NCBI RefSeq assembly: GCF_002863565.1
Contig: NZ_PGUW01000020.1
Coordinates: 1-34,857, forward strand
Length of the DNA stretch: 34,857 nucleotides
Direction of reading: 5' to 3'
From: Bacillus sp. V5-8f
Lineage (GTDB): Bacteria > Bacillota > Bacilli > Bacillales > DSM-1321
Shown: in pieces, positions 8,701 to 19,882 of the stretch
Numbering within the stretch: the first letter of the stretch is position 1
Layout: every line of letters begins with the position of its first letter
Notes under the pieces: model-generated
The model's input: the letters and a program-made list of their open reading frames with translations, nothing else
Told to the model about the DNA's origin: nothing
Databases searched by the model: none
Position numbers and translations under genes: made by a program

Positions 8701-8727
8701 TTCGACAATAATCGACATTAATCAACA
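8701..8727. promoter_or_regulatory. Three 10-bp-phased 0A-box-like heptamers
   Basis: TTCGACA (8701-8707), ATCGACA (8711-8717) and ATCAACA (8721-8727) repeat every 10 bp in the same orientation as the abrB 0A boxes. The first is a perfect complement of TGTCGAA; the others have one and two changes. They lie about 190 bp upstream of each flanking promoter. Binding by Spo0A is inference. Confidence 0.4.
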
Positions 8728-8893
8728 AAACTCAAAAAATCTAGGAATGTTAGGACGGTAGCAATCAGGCCAGAAGAATGAATTTTCACTGTACATGATT
8801 TTATAGGTCAATTATAAACTAGTTGGGAATGTGTCTCAATTAAATAGTTTCAAATAAATGGAAGATTATTTTTAATTGGAATAATCCTTCCAG

Positions 8894-8922
8894 TTGCACA
8901 TTTTTTTATTTTTAGGTATATT
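8894..8922 (+). promoter_or_regulatory. Sigma-A promoter of the metG leader
   Basis: TTGCAC (8894-8899) and TATATT (8917-8922) are separated by 17 nt, predicting a start near 8929 and a leader of about 190 nt before metG. An inverted repeat, GGAAGATTAT (8860-8869) and ATAATCCTTCC (8881-8891), lies immediately upstream and might be an operator. Confidence 0.7.
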
Positions 8923-8929
8923 TTGTTGG

Positions 8930-11118
<2,189 letters not shown>

Positions 11119-11132
11119 TGTATATAAGAAGA

Positions 11133-11168
11133 AGGGGGCTAGTGCTAGTTGCATAGCCCTCTTTTTTT
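11133..11168 (+). terminator. Terminator of metG
   Basis: AGGGGGCTA (11133-11141) pairs with TAGCCCTCT (11154-11162), with one G-U, followed by a run of seven Ts. Confidence 0.88.
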
Positions 11169-11217
11169 GATGGCTCCTGTTACCCTCTCCTGAAAAAATT
11201 CCTTATTGTAATAAACA

Positions 11218-11233
11218 TGTTTCACATGGAACA
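11218..11233. other. parS: parS site for Spo0J/ParB
   Basis: Read on the minus strand the 16-mer is TGTTCCATGTGAAACA, one change from the Bacillus parS consensus TGTTNCACGTGAAACA. It lies between metG and the TatD-family gene. B. subtilis has an origin-proximal parS at metS, so both sequence and location fit. Spo0J loads here to organise and segregate the origin region and recruit SMC. Confidence 0.8.
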
Positions 11234-11456
11234 TTTTACACGCTATAAGCGTAATGAGGATTATTTTTTCATGCAAATAAGCAAGATAAATAGGAATTTA
11301 ATGCATATTGTTTTTCAAACAGAGTCAATCTTTGTAGAATAGAGGGAAATTTCAACGAAACAACTTATCATTTTTTCTGTAATATATTTGTTACGTAATT
11401 GTCAAACATGAAAACTTCCATTTAATAATACATTAATGCTAGAAAGGACGAAAACT

Positions 11457-12224
11457 ATGTTATTTGATACACACGTTCATTTGAACGCGGAGCAATTCGA
11501 GGAAGACTTGAAAGAGGTCATTGCAAGGACAAAGGCAGCTGGGGTTACAAATGTTGTGGTGGTTGGCTTTGACAGGCCGACGATTCTAAGGGCCATGGAG
11601 CTTATCGAAGAATATGACTTTATGTATGCGAGCGTTGGATGGCATCCAGTTGATGCCATAGATATGACGGAGGAGGATTTAAACTGGATTGAGGAGCTTT
11701 CAAACCATCCGAAGGTCGTTGCAATTGGAGAGATGGGCCTTGACTATCACTGGGATAAGTCTCCTAAAGAGATTCAAAAGGATGTATTCCGGCAACAAAT
11801 TCGGCTTGCGAAGAAGGTGAAGCTGCCAATTGTCATTCATAACAGGGAAGCAACTGCGGATATTGTAGAAATCCTAGAAGAAGAAAATGCAGCTGAAGTG
11901 GGAGGGATCATGCATTGTTTTAGCGGAAGTGCGGAAACCGCAAAAAAATGTGTGGATATGAACTTCTATATATCCCTCGGGGGACCGGTTACGTTTAAAA
12001 ACGCCAAGAAACCGAAGGAGGTTGCTGCGGAAATTCCTCTTAACCGTCTATTAATTGAAACGGATTGCCCTTATCTTGCCCCTCATCCGTATAGAGGAAA
12101 GAGAAATGAGCCAGCGTATGTGAAACTAGTTGCAGAACAAATTGCAGAAATTAAGAATATAACTTTGGAAGAAGTTGCAGAGGCAACAACTAGAAATGCA
12201 AGAAAAATTTTCGGCATTAACTGA
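11457..12224 (+). CDS. TatD-family metal-dependent hydrolase (YabD)
   Basis: A 255-residue TIM-barrel metal hydrolase. Metal ligands are visible in DTHVHLN (4-10), GEMGLDYH, IHNRE, HCFSGS and ETDCPYLAPHPYRGKRNEP. TatD proteins are 3'-5' exonucleases or D-aminoacyl-tRNA deacylases depending on the member, so the substrate is left open. ATG 11457 with AGAAAGGA upstream gives the canonical N-terminus; the ATG at 11436 adds seven non-conserved residues. TTGTCA near 11400 with an AT-rich -10 could be a promoter, but the match is imperfect. A short stem (CTGACAG/CTGTCGG, 12221-12240) overlapping the stop may be a weak terminator. Confidence 0.9.
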   Translation: MLFDTHVHLNAEQFEEDLKEVIARTKAAGVTNVVVVGFDRPTILRAMELIEEYDFMYASVGWHPVDAIDMTEEDLNWIEELSNHPKVVAIGEMGLDYHWDKSPKEIQKDVFRQQIRLAKKVKLPIVIHNREATADIVEILEEENAAEVGGIMHCFSGSAETAKKCVDMNFYISLGGPVTFKNAKKPKEVAAEIPLNRLLIETDCPYLAPHPYRGKRNEPAYVKLVAEQIAEIKNITLEEVAEATTRNARKIFGIN

Positions 12225-12452
12225 CAGTAAATGCTGTCGGTTTGCCGCAAAGCCTGTCCAAGGAAACCCATTTTCTTAAAAGTTCTACAAAGCTTTATTA
12301 ATTAATACGATAACATTGTCGAGAAGTCCCCCTTTTCAAGCTAAGAGATTGTATGCATAATAAGAGATACTTTCCGGGGGCGAAAAGTGGATTGATTGGC
12401 AGCCTAGTAGCAAGGTCTATTTAATCACGCGACAGGAAGGAGGAGTTTTTCA

Positions 12453-13643
12453 TTGTCATTAACTTTGAAAAACCTGAATCCCATGTCTTTTGGGAAAAAG
12501 AGACTGGCCATTGCCCTTAGCGGGACTGCAGCAGCTGCAGTGGCAATGGGTTTGATGTTTTATCACGGGACAAAACAGACGGTGGAGCTTAACCTGGATG
12601 GACAAAAGCAGGTAGTCCGGACACATGCAGCGACCATCGATGATATTTTTAAAGAGTTAAAGATTCGCGTTAAATCTGAAGATTATTTGTATCCCTCGGG
12701 TAACAGCAAGGTGAAAGATGATCTGAAAGTGGTTTGGGAACCCTCGCATAAAATGTGGATTACAGAAAATGGAACGGAAAAACAAGTCGCTTCAACAGTT
12801 GACACTGTTGAGGAACTTCTTAAGGAACAGAGGCTAAATCTAACCGGGTATGATAAGGTAACTCCTTCTCTGGATACAAAGTTACATAGTAAAATAAAAA
12901 TCTCGATTGAGAGGGCCTTTCCGTTAAAACTTGTGGTAGGCGGAAATCATAGGCAGGTTTGGTCAACTTCGACTACGGTCGCTGACTTTTTAAGACAACA
13001 AGGTGTGAAACTAAACAAATTAGACCGCGTTGAACCCGGCTTGGGTGAAGATGTTAAAGCAGGGATTGCCATAAACGTCATAAGAGTTGAAAAGGTCACC
13101 GATGTAGTGGAAGAACCAGTGGAATTCGAAGTGATAACCAAAAAGGATTCCAGTTTAGTTAAAGGGAAAGAGAAGCTTATCAGTGCTGGTAAAAACGGGC
13201 TGGTGTCGAGGCAATATACAGTAGTGAAAGAAAACGGAAAAGAAATAAATCGACAGCTGCTATCCGAAACAATGATTGAACGAAAGGAAGATAAAGTGGT
13301 TGCCATTGGGACAAAGAGCTTGGCTACAAACGTTTTATTAGGAGAAAAAGGTGGCAGGGAATTATTTGTATCCTCGACTGCGTATACAGCTGGATGTAAC
13401 GGGTGTTCAGGAATAACGGCTACAGGGATTAACCTAAGGTCGAATCCGGGCGCAAAAATCATTGCTGTCGATCCAGGGGTAATCCCGCTTGGTTCAAAAG
13501 TGTTCGTGGAAGGGTATGGCTATGCTATTGCTGGTGATACCGGCGGCGCAATCAAAGGACACAAGATTGATGTATTCTTCTCTTCTACATCCCAGGCTTA
13601 CCGTTGGGGAAGAAAGAAGGTTAAAATAACGGTTATGGATTAA
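12453..13643 (+). CDS. yabE: YabE: G5- and 3D-domain cell-wall hydrolase, Rpf/Sps type
   Basis: A 396-residue exported, membrane-anchored protein. A signal/anchor helix (about 17-37) is followed by DUF348 repeats, a G5 domain (about 225-300) and a C-terminal 3D domain (about 320-396) with the catalytic aspartates in TGINLRSNPG, AVDPGVIPLGSKVFVEGYG, AGDTGGAIKGHKIDVFF. 3D domains are lytic-transglycosylase-like and the Rpf/Sps group is linked to peptidoglycan remodelling. TTG 12453 follows AAGGAGGAG. A 228-nt upstream gap contains mutually exclusive stems but no riboswitch I recognise. In B. subtilis yabE is controlled by an antisense RNA; that was not verified here. Confidence 0.92.
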   Translation: MSLTLKNLNPMSFGKKRLAIALSGTAAAAVAMGLMFYHGTKQTVELNLDGQKQVVRTHAATIDDIFKELKIRVKSEDYLYPSGNSKVKDDLKVVWEPSHKMWITENGTEKQVASTVDTVEELLKEQRLNLTGYDKVTPSLDTKLHSKIKISIERAFPLKLVVGGNHRQVWSTSTTVADFLRQQGVKLNKLDRVEPGLGEDVKAGIAINVIRVEKVTDVVEEPVEFEVITKKDSSLVKGKEKLISAGKNGLVSRQYTVVKENGKEINRQLLSETMIERKEDKVVAIGTKSLATNVLLGEKGGRELFVSSTAYTAGCNGCSGITATGINLRSNPGAKIIAVDPGVIPLGSKVFVEGYGYAIAGDTGGAIKGHKIDVFFSSTSQAYRWGRKKVKITVMD

Positions 13644-13658
13644 AATATAAAATGAAGG

Positions 13659-13690
13659 GCAGGGGATGGTTTTATATCCTCTGCTTTTTT
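13659..13690 (+). terminator. Terminator of yabE
   Basis: GCAGGGGAT (13659-13667) pairs with ATCCTCTGC (13676-13684), followed by six Ts. A TATAAT at 13695-13700 just after it may be the -10 of an rnmV promoter, but no -35 was found. Confidence 0.88.
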
Positions 13691-13801
13691 GCGTTATAAT
13701 GGAAAGAGCAATTAGGATGGACATCGACTAAAACCTGCTACTCGCTGTGGCAAACGGACACGTTACAACATCCTGTGGAAGTACATCAACCGGAGGGATT
13801 T

Positions 13802-15245
<1,444 letters not shown>

Positions 15246-15265
15246 TATAAGCGATATTAAAAGAC

Positions 15266-15289
15266 AGGAGCCGTCATAGGCTCTTTTTT
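15266..15289 (+). terminator. Terminator of ksgA
   Basis: AGGAGCC (15266-15272) pairs with GGCTCTT (15279-15285), with a 6-nt loop and a T-run. Confidence 0.85.
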
Positions 15290-15293
15290 AATG

Positions 15294-15354
15294 CTCGGAC
15301 ACAGAACAGACAGACCGCCTTTCCTCGGACACTCACCAATTCATTGCTCGGTGC
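15294..15354 (+). repeat. Short direct repeats CTCGGACAC upstream of yabG
   Basis: CTCGGACAC occurs at 15294-15302 and 15324-15332, exactly 30 bp apart, and a partial copy CTCGG at 15347-15351 follows. The spacing of the full copies is about three helical turns. Confidence 0.45.
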
Positions 15355-15362
15355 ATAGCCTA
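15335..15362 (+). promoter_or_regulatory. Sigma-K-type promoter of yabG
   Basis: ACC (15335-15337), a 16-nt spacer and CATAGCCTA (15354-15362) match the sigma-K pattern AC-N16-CATANNNTA. This agrees with the known mother-cell sigma-K expression of yabG. Confidence 0.75.
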
Positions 15363-15420
15363 TCAGGAATCATTTTTTGGAGCAGATGAAATTGAACGCA
15401 TCTTGTCTAGAGGTGACTGC

Positions 15421-16299
15421 ATGAGTTTACAAGTGAACGATATTGTAGCAAGAAAATCTTATGGCTGTGATGTTTTATTCCGTATTATTGATGTAGGTAT
15501 AATCCGAGGAAAACGAGAAGCTGTATTGTACGGAGAAGATTTCCGGTTGATCGCTGATGCTCCATTTGATGATCTTGTCCTTATTAATGATGAAGAAAGA
15601 AGTCTCCGCAAAAGAACAGATGAAGCTCTCCAGAAGCAATCTTTTCTTTTGTTTTCCCAGGAGAAGGAATTATTACGCGAAAAAAGTGAATATTTATCAA
15701 GCAATGGGTATAGATACAGTGGGGAGTATTTTCAAATCCCAGGCAGGGTGCTTCATGTGGACGGGGATCCCTCGTATTTAAGGAAGTGCCTTGATCTGTA
15801 TGATAAAATCGGGATTCCTGTAAAAGGTGTTTATTGTAATGAGAAGGAAATGCCAGAACGGATTAACTCACTACTGGATCTTTACCGGCCTGATATTCTG
15901 GTAATTACTGGACATGACGCTTACACAAAATCAAAAGGGAAAAAGACGGATCTAAATGCATACAGGAACTCCAGGGAGTTTGCCAAGACAGTCGTGGAGG
16001 CCCGAAAAAAAATCCCTAATCTTGACCAATTGATTATTTTTGCGGGGGCATGCCAATCCCACTTTGAATCGCTTATCCAAGCAGGAGCGAATTTTGCCAG
16101 TTCCCCACAACGGGTGAATATTCATGCATTAGATCCTGTCTATATTGTCGCGAAAATAAGCTATACACCGTTCAGGGAATATATACATGTCTGGGATGTC
16201 TTGAGAAATACATTGACCGGAGAAAAGGGATTAGGCGGTATTGACACCAAAGGGGTTCTCCGCACCGGATTGCCTTATCATGTTCCGGATGAAGAGTGA
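15421..16299 (+). CDS. yabG: Sporulation-specific protease YabG
   Basis: A 292-residue cysteine protease that processes spore-coat proteins (in B. subtilis SpoIVA, SafA and others) before transglutaminase cross-linking. Conserved blocks are VARKSYGCDVLFRI at the N-terminus, PDILVITGHDAY, IFAGACQSHFESLI (candidate catalytic Cys), ANFASSPQRVNIHALDPVYI and the C-terminal GLGGIDTKGVLRTG. ATG 15421 has GAGGTGA at short spacing and gives the family length; TTG 15403 upstream has no SD. A sigma-K promoter is visible. A GGCTGCAT/ATGCAGCC hairpin (16301-16324) without a T-run follows. Confidence 0.95.
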   Translation: MSLQVNDIVARKSYGCDVLFRIIDVGIIRGKREAVLYGEDFRLIADAPFDDLVLINDEERSLRKRTDEALQKQSFLLFSQEKELLREKSEYLSSNGYRYSGEYFQIPGRVLHVDGDPSYLRKCLDLYDKIGIPVKGVYCNEKEMPERINSLLDLYRPDILVITGHDAYTKSKGKKTDLNAYRNSREFAKTVVEARKKIPNLDQLIIFAGACQSHFESLIQAGANFASSPQRVNIHALDPVYIVAKISYTPFREYIHVWDVLRNTLTGEKGLGGIDTKGVLRTGLPYHVPDEE

Positions 16300-16300
16300 A

Positions 16301-16324
16301 GGCTGCATGAACGCTAATGCAGCC
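16301..16324 (+). terminator. Hairpin after yabG, no T-run
   Basis: A perfect 8-bp stem GGCTGCAT/ATGCAGCC with an 8-nt loop begins right after the stop codon. It lacks a U-tract, so it may be a weak terminator or an mRNA 3'-end stabiliser. The following 16325-16542 is AT-rich with no further feature seen. Confidence 0.45.
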
Positions 16325-16542
16325 TCCCATGTCAAGTAAAACCAAGGAACGATATTCCGGCCAGGCTTACATATTTTTTCACGAACAAATCCATACTAAG
16401 GTTACATTCAAGCAAATTACTTCCCACAGTATAATTTTTTAGTAACCGCATTTTTCTTCTTGAATATTGGCATTAATATTCTCTTTATTCCTATCCGGAT
16501 TCAAATGTTTAAATAATTGGCATGATTTGCGTTAAAAAACCA

Positions 16543-16572
16543 TTGACAAACAAATTTAATAGTTGATATAAT
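16543..16572 (+). promoter_or_regulatory. veg upstream promoter (sigma-A)
   Basis: TTGACA (16543-16548) and TATAAT (16567-16572), both perfect hexamers, have an 18-nt spacer. Confidence 0.88.
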
Positions 16573-16584
16573 TTATTATTTTGT

Positions 16585-16614
16585 TTGACTTTAGTTTACA
16601 ATTTGTGATATACT
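16585..16614 (+). promoter_or_regulatory. veg downstream promoter (sigma-A)
   Basis: TTGACT (16585-16590) and TATACT (16609-16614) with an 18-nt spacer lie 42 bp after the first promoter. B. subtilis veg also has tandem strong promoters. Confidence 0.85.
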
Positions 16615-16636
16615 ACACTCAGTGAGGTGGACCGAA

Positions 16637-16888
16637 ATGCCAAAAACTTTAGCTGATATCAAAAAAGCGCTTGATTCCAATTTAGGAAATCGGTTGCTTT
16701 TAAAAGCGAACGGCGGAAGAAGAAAAACGGTTGAACGTTTTGGGACGTTAGCAGAAACTTATCCGTCTGTATTTGTGATTGAGCTCGACCAGGATGAGAA
16801 TGCATTTGAAAGAGTCTCATACAGCTATGCTGATGTATTAACGGAAACCGTACAATTAACATTCTTGAATAAACAACAAGAGATGTAA
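16637..16888 (+). CDS. veg: Veg protein (biofilm regulator)
   Basis: An 83-residue, highly conserved small beta-barrel protein. In B. subtilis Veg promotes biofilm matrix genes by antagonising SinR. The conserved core [34 protein letters not shown] through the [12 protein letters not shown] stretch is intact. ATG 16637 lies 6 nt after GAGGTGG; GTG 16622 overlaps that site and is rejected. Two consensus-like promoters predict very high expression. A strong terminator follows. Confidence 0.96.
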   Translation: MPKTLADIKKALDSNLGNRLLLKANGGRRKTVERFGTLAETYPSVFVIELDQDENAFERVSYSYADVLTETVQLTFLNKQQEM

Positions 16889-16899
16889 GTCTTTTTTGG

Positions 16900-16926
16900 G
16901 GCAGCAAACTTGGTTTGCTGCCTTTT
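16900..16926 (+). terminator. Terminator of veg
   Basis: A perfect 10-bp stem GGCAGCAAAC (16900-16909) / GTTTGCTGCC (16913-16922) is followed by TTTT. Confidence 0.92.
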
Positions 16927-17071
16927 ACAATATAGAAAACCCTACAAACACCGAAAGGTTTCAAAAACGGCAGAGCCTAAGGGGTTATGTCTCCGAAAAA
17001 ATGGTTTAATGAAAAAATTAAACTGGCAAACCCTATTCATGTCACAGCATTTCAAAAGGAGTTGTTCGAAT

Positions 17072-17248
17072 TTGGGCAGAAAAAGGGGCATTATGTCAGA
17101 AGCATTTAAAGAAGAACTGGCAAAAGAGCTTGGCTTTTACGATGTAGTCCAAAACGAAGGCTGGGGCGGCATACGGTCACGTGATGCTGGTAATTTGGTA
17201 AAGCTTGCGATTCAAAAGGCACAAAGCCAGATGATCGGCAAAGGGTGA
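17072..17248 (+). CDS. sspF: Alpha/beta-type small acid-soluble spore protein SspF
   Basis: A 58-residue DNA-binding spore protein of the alpha/beta SASP family; SspF is a minor forespore member. The family pattern [15 protein letters not shown] and [21 protein letters not shown] is clear. No GPR-type cleavage pentamer typical of major SASPs is evident. TTG 17072 (residues LGRKRG read MGRKRG) gives the family start, with AAAAGGAG 10 nt upstream. The longer frame to 16910 runs through the veg terminator and is rejected. No clear sigma-G promoter was found in the 150 nt upstream. Confidence 0.9.
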   Translation: MGRKRGIMSEAFKEELAKELGFYDVVQNEGWGGIRSRDAGNLVKLAIQKAQSQMIGKG

Positions 17249-17315
17249 CGGGCCGTCCTTTTTGGAAACTAGTTTCAAATAGAACGCTGCTGATGCTGGA
17301 CGCAAGTAGATAAAT

Positions 17316-17384
17316 GAGGCTAGGTTTCTTCAGGTTCCCCAACGATGGGTCCTCCAGAAGGAATCTAGCCTCTTTCTATTTTAA
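17316..17384 (+). terminator. Long hairpin terminator after sspF
   Basis: GAGGCTAGGTTTCTTC (17316-17331) pairs over 16 positions with GAAGGAATCTAGCCTC (17357-17372), allowing G-U pairs. The interior CCCC/GGG folds further, and a T-rich tract follows. Confidence 0.8.
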
Positions 17385-17514
17385 GGGTTAGCGGCTTTAT
17401 CCTTAAAAATTGATACTCCTTACATTGAAAATAACCGTACAAAACATTTAGAATGGATTCATGTATGATAAAATAGGGCAAGAGCTTTTTAGAACGTTAA
17501 AGTAGGTGGAAATA

Positions 17515-18384
17515 TTGAAGCTTATGGAGAAAGCACCCGCTAAAATTAATTTGGCGCTTGATGTGCTTTTTAAGCGGCCTGATGGGTACCATGAGGTAGA
17601 AATGGTCATGACTACCGTGGATCTGGCCGACAGGATAGAATTAACTGAGAACCGTGATGGCGACATCCGTATTATATCCCATAATCGCTTTGTACCTGAT
17701 GATAATCGAAACCTTGCGTACCAGGCCGCGTTATTATTAAAAGAACGGTTTTCAATAAACAAAGGAGTATCCATTGCGATAGAAAAAAACATTCCGGTGG
17801 CTGCGGGCCTTGCAGGAGGAAGCAGTGACGCAGCAGCTACGCTAAGGGGGCTGAACCGGTTGTGGGATCTAGGGCTATCGCTGGATGAACTTGCGGTAAT
17901 TGGAGCGGAAATCGGATCTGATGTATCATTTTGTGTATATGGCGGCACTGCCTTAGCAAAAGGCAGAGGTGAAAAAATCACCCATCTGCCTGCTCCCCCA
18001 AAGTGCTGGGTAATTCTCGCCAAGCCGACAATCGGTGTGTCGACTGCGGATGTTTATAAACGGCTTAGACTGGAAAATGCAGGACATCCGGATGTGTTAG
18101 AGATGTTGTCAGCCATTAAAGACCATGACTATAACCAGCTATGCCGAAATGTGGGCAATATTTTGGAGGAAGTGACCCTGCCGCTATATCCTGAAGTCGC
18201 CAATATCAAAGACCAAATGAAGACATTTGGCGCGGATGCCGTATTGATGAGTGGAAGCGGCCCTACCGTATTTGGATTGGTCGAGCACGATTCCAGAATG
18301 CAACGAATCTATAACGGACTTAGGGGTTTTTGCCATCAGGTGTATGCGGTTCGATTGCTGGGAGACCGAAACTCCCTTGAATAA
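17515..18384 (+). CDS. ispE: 4-diphosphocytidyl-2-C-methyl-D-erythritol kinase
   Basis: A 289-residue GHMP kinase that phosphorylates CDP-ME at the 2-OH in the MEP (non-mevalonate) isoprenoid pathway. The N-terminal [16 protein letters not shown] motif [20 protein letters not shown] and C-terminal [16 protein letters not shown] are diagnostic. TTG 17515 has GGTGG 5 nt upstream and yields the exact B. subtilis length; GTG 17506 lies within the SD. An AT-rich -10 near 17464-17474 (TATGAT/TAAAAT) without a good -35 may be the promoter. purR follows after 63 nt. Confidence 0.96.
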   Translation: MKLMEKAPAKINLALDVLFKRPDGYHEVEMVMTTVDLADRIELTENRDGDIRIISHNRFVPDDNRNLAYQAALLLKERFSINKGVSIAIEKNIPVAAGLAGGSSDAAATLRGLNRLWDLGLSLDELAVIGAEIGSDVSFCVYGGTALAKGRGEKITHLPAPPKCWVILAKPTIGVSTADVYKRLRLENAGHPDVLEMLSAIKDHDYNQLCRNVGNILEEVTLPLYPEVANIKDQMKTFGADAVLMSGSGPTVFGLVEHDSRMQRIYNGLRGFCHQVYAVRLLGDRNSLE

Positions 18385-18447
18385 GCCGTACATTAATGAT
18401 ATATTATCTTTAAATATTCGGAAATTATTGACGGGAGGAGGTGCACC

Positions 18448-19278
18448 ATGAAGTTTCGCCGCAGCGAGAGGCTTGTAGATATGACCAATTATTTATTGGA
18501 GCATCCCGGCCAACTCGTTTCGCTCACCATTTTTGCTGAAAGATACAGCTCTGCTAAATCTTCGATAAGTGAAGACTTATCCATTATTAAAGAGACATTT
18601 GAATCCCGTGGAATAGGTTCGCTTCACACAGTTCCTGGTGCTGCAGGCGGTGTCAGGTATGTCGTCGGCATCCCGCGAGAAGAAGCCTCAAGCTTTATTG
18701 ATGAGATGTGTGGAATTATTGCCAGCCCCGAACGTCTTCTGCCTGGGGGATATTTGTATATGACTGATATCCTCGGTCAACCACAGTTTGTGAACAAAGC
18801 GGGCAGAATTATTGCGGCAGCCTTTTCGGAAAGAAAAGTAGATGTAATCATGACGATGGCTACTAAGGGGATTCCATTGGCGTATGCGGTGGCGAATTAT
18901 TTAAATGTTCCTGTTGTAATAGTCCGCCGAAATAACAAGGTAACGGAAGGATCCACTGTCTCTATTAACTATGTATCGGGATCTTCAAAGCGGATTCAGA
19001 CAATGGTGTTATCCAAACGAAGCCTGGCTGAAGGTTCTAATGTACTTATCGTAGATGACTTTATGAAAGCTGGAGGCACCATAAATGGAATGGTCAGCCT
19101 GTTGGAGGAATTTAATGCCTCTGTAGCTGGCATTTCCGTTCTAGTTGAATCCGAAAAGACAGAAGAACGTTTAGTAAACAATTATCTTTCCTTGATTACT
19201 TTATCAGGTGTAGATGAAAAGGATAAAAAGATAAACGTAAGTCATGGAAATTACTTTATTAAAACAAGCTCGAACTAA
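18448..19278 (+). CDS. purR: Purine operon repressor PurR
   Basis: A 276-residue regulator that represses purine synthesis and salvage genes and is relieved by PRPP, later shown to respond to (p)ppGpp. An N-terminal winged helix (about 1-74) is fused to a type I phosphoribosyltransferase-like domain with the PRPP motif [13 protein letters not shown] (199-211). It is regulatory, not enzymatic. The ATG follows GGGAGGAGGTG. ridA begins 31 nt after the stop, the conserved purR-ridA pair in which YabJ was first linked to PurR repression. Confidence 0.96.
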   Translation: MKFRRSERLVDMTNYLLEHPGQLVSLTIFAERYSSAKSSISEDLSIIKETFESRGIGSLHTVPGAAGGVRYVVGIPREEASSFIDEMCGIIASPERLLPGGYLYMTDILGQPQFVNKAGRIIAAAFSERKVDVIMTMATKGIPLAYAVANYLNVPVVIVRRNNKVTEGSTVSINYVSGSSKRIQTMVLSKRSLAEGSNVLIVDDFMKAGGTINGMVSLLEEFNASVAGISVLVESEKTEERLVNNYLSLITLSGVDEKDKKINVSHGNYFIKTSSN

Positions 19279-19309
19279 GCAGCATGAAAATAAGAGGAGG
19301 ACTACTATT

Positions 19310-19684
19310 ATGAAAGTTGTACATACAAATAACGCTCCGGCAGCGATAGGACCTTATTCACAAGGAATCGTGGTAAACAATATGTTTTATAGCTCTGGCC
19401 AAATCGCATTAACGGCTGAAGGTGCAATGGTTGACGGAAATGTTGAGGCCCAGACACATCAGGTGTTTAATAACCTCAAGGCTGTTCTCGAAGAGGCTGG
19501 AGCATCCTTGGAAACCGTAATAAAGACAACTGTTTTTATTAAAAATATGGATGAATTTGCGGCAATAAATGAAGTGTATGGCCAATATTTTTCAAATCAT
19601 AAACCAGCTAGATCAACGGTAGAGGTAGCACGCCTTCCCAAAGATGCGCTGGTTGAAATTGAAGTTGTAGCGCTTGTGAAATAA
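19310..19684 (+). CDS. ridA: Reactive intermediate/imine deaminase RidA (YabJ)
   Basis: A 124-residue YjgF/YER057c/UK114 protein that hydrolyses reactive enamine/imine intermediates released by PLP enzymes. It forms trimers with active sites at subunit faces. The key arginine is R101 in [21 protein letters not shown], with the GPYSQG segment at 14-19. ATG 19310 has AAGAGGAGG at 9-nt spacing; the frame open to 19244 overlaps purR and is rejected. A T-rich hairpin ends the transcript before spoVG. Confidence 0.96.
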   Translation: MKVVHTNNAPAAIGPYSQGIVVNNMFYSSGQIALTAEGAMVDGNVEAQTHQVFNNLKAVLEEAGASLETVIKTTVFIKNMDEFAAINEVYGQYFSNHKPARSTVEVARLPKDALVEIEVVALVK

Positions 19685-19688
19685 TCAC

Positions 19689-19715
19689 AGGCGTTTTTTA
19701 AAACGATGCCTTTTT
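19689..19715 (+). terminator. Terminator of ridA
   Basis: AGGC-GTTTT pairs with AAAAC-GCCT with a GAT bulge on the 3' arm, followed by five Ts. Confidence 0.65.
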
Positions 19716-19734
19716 AAACCGCCAGAATTGAAAA

Positions 19735-19810
19735 ACCCGAATCTATTTGTTCGAAAAATTACCTGTAAAAAAATTTGTTCCAATTTTTTAAAAAATTTTA
19801 CATTTGTTAG
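19735..19810. promoter_or_regulatory. AT-rich upstream region of spoVG, probable AbrB target
   Basis: About 75 bp dominated by A and T tracts lies just before the sigma-H promoter. In B. subtilis AbrB binds an AT-rich box upstream of spoVG; the same here is inference from position and composition. Confidence 0.5.
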
Positions 19811-19811
19811 A

Positions 19812-19837
19812 AGGAGAATGTAAGGTGATTGTTGAAT
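19812..19837 (+). promoter_or_regulatory. Sigma-H-type promoter of spoVG
   Basis: AAGGAGAAT with AGGA at 19812-19815 and GTTGAAT with GAAT at 19834-19837 match the sigma-H elements (RNAGGAWWW and RNNGAAT) at near-usual spacing. spoVG is a classic sigma-H gene. Confidence 0.75.
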
Positions 19838-19882
19838 ATTTAGTTTAAGGTTTTATTATGGGAGGAAAGGTGGTGAACATAG

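Noticed and set aside
12225..12452. c-di-AMP (ydaO) riboswitch upstream of yabE
   Set aside because: Such switches often precede wall-hydrolase genes, but I could not find the conserved core segments here.
16910..17071. 54-residue N-terminal extension of sspF
   Set aside because: It starts inside the veg terminator and is unlike the short SASP family; TTG 17072 gives the normal SspF length.
17448..18023. 191-residue open frame antisense to ispE
   Set aside because: Shadow of ispE with no family resemblance and no SD.
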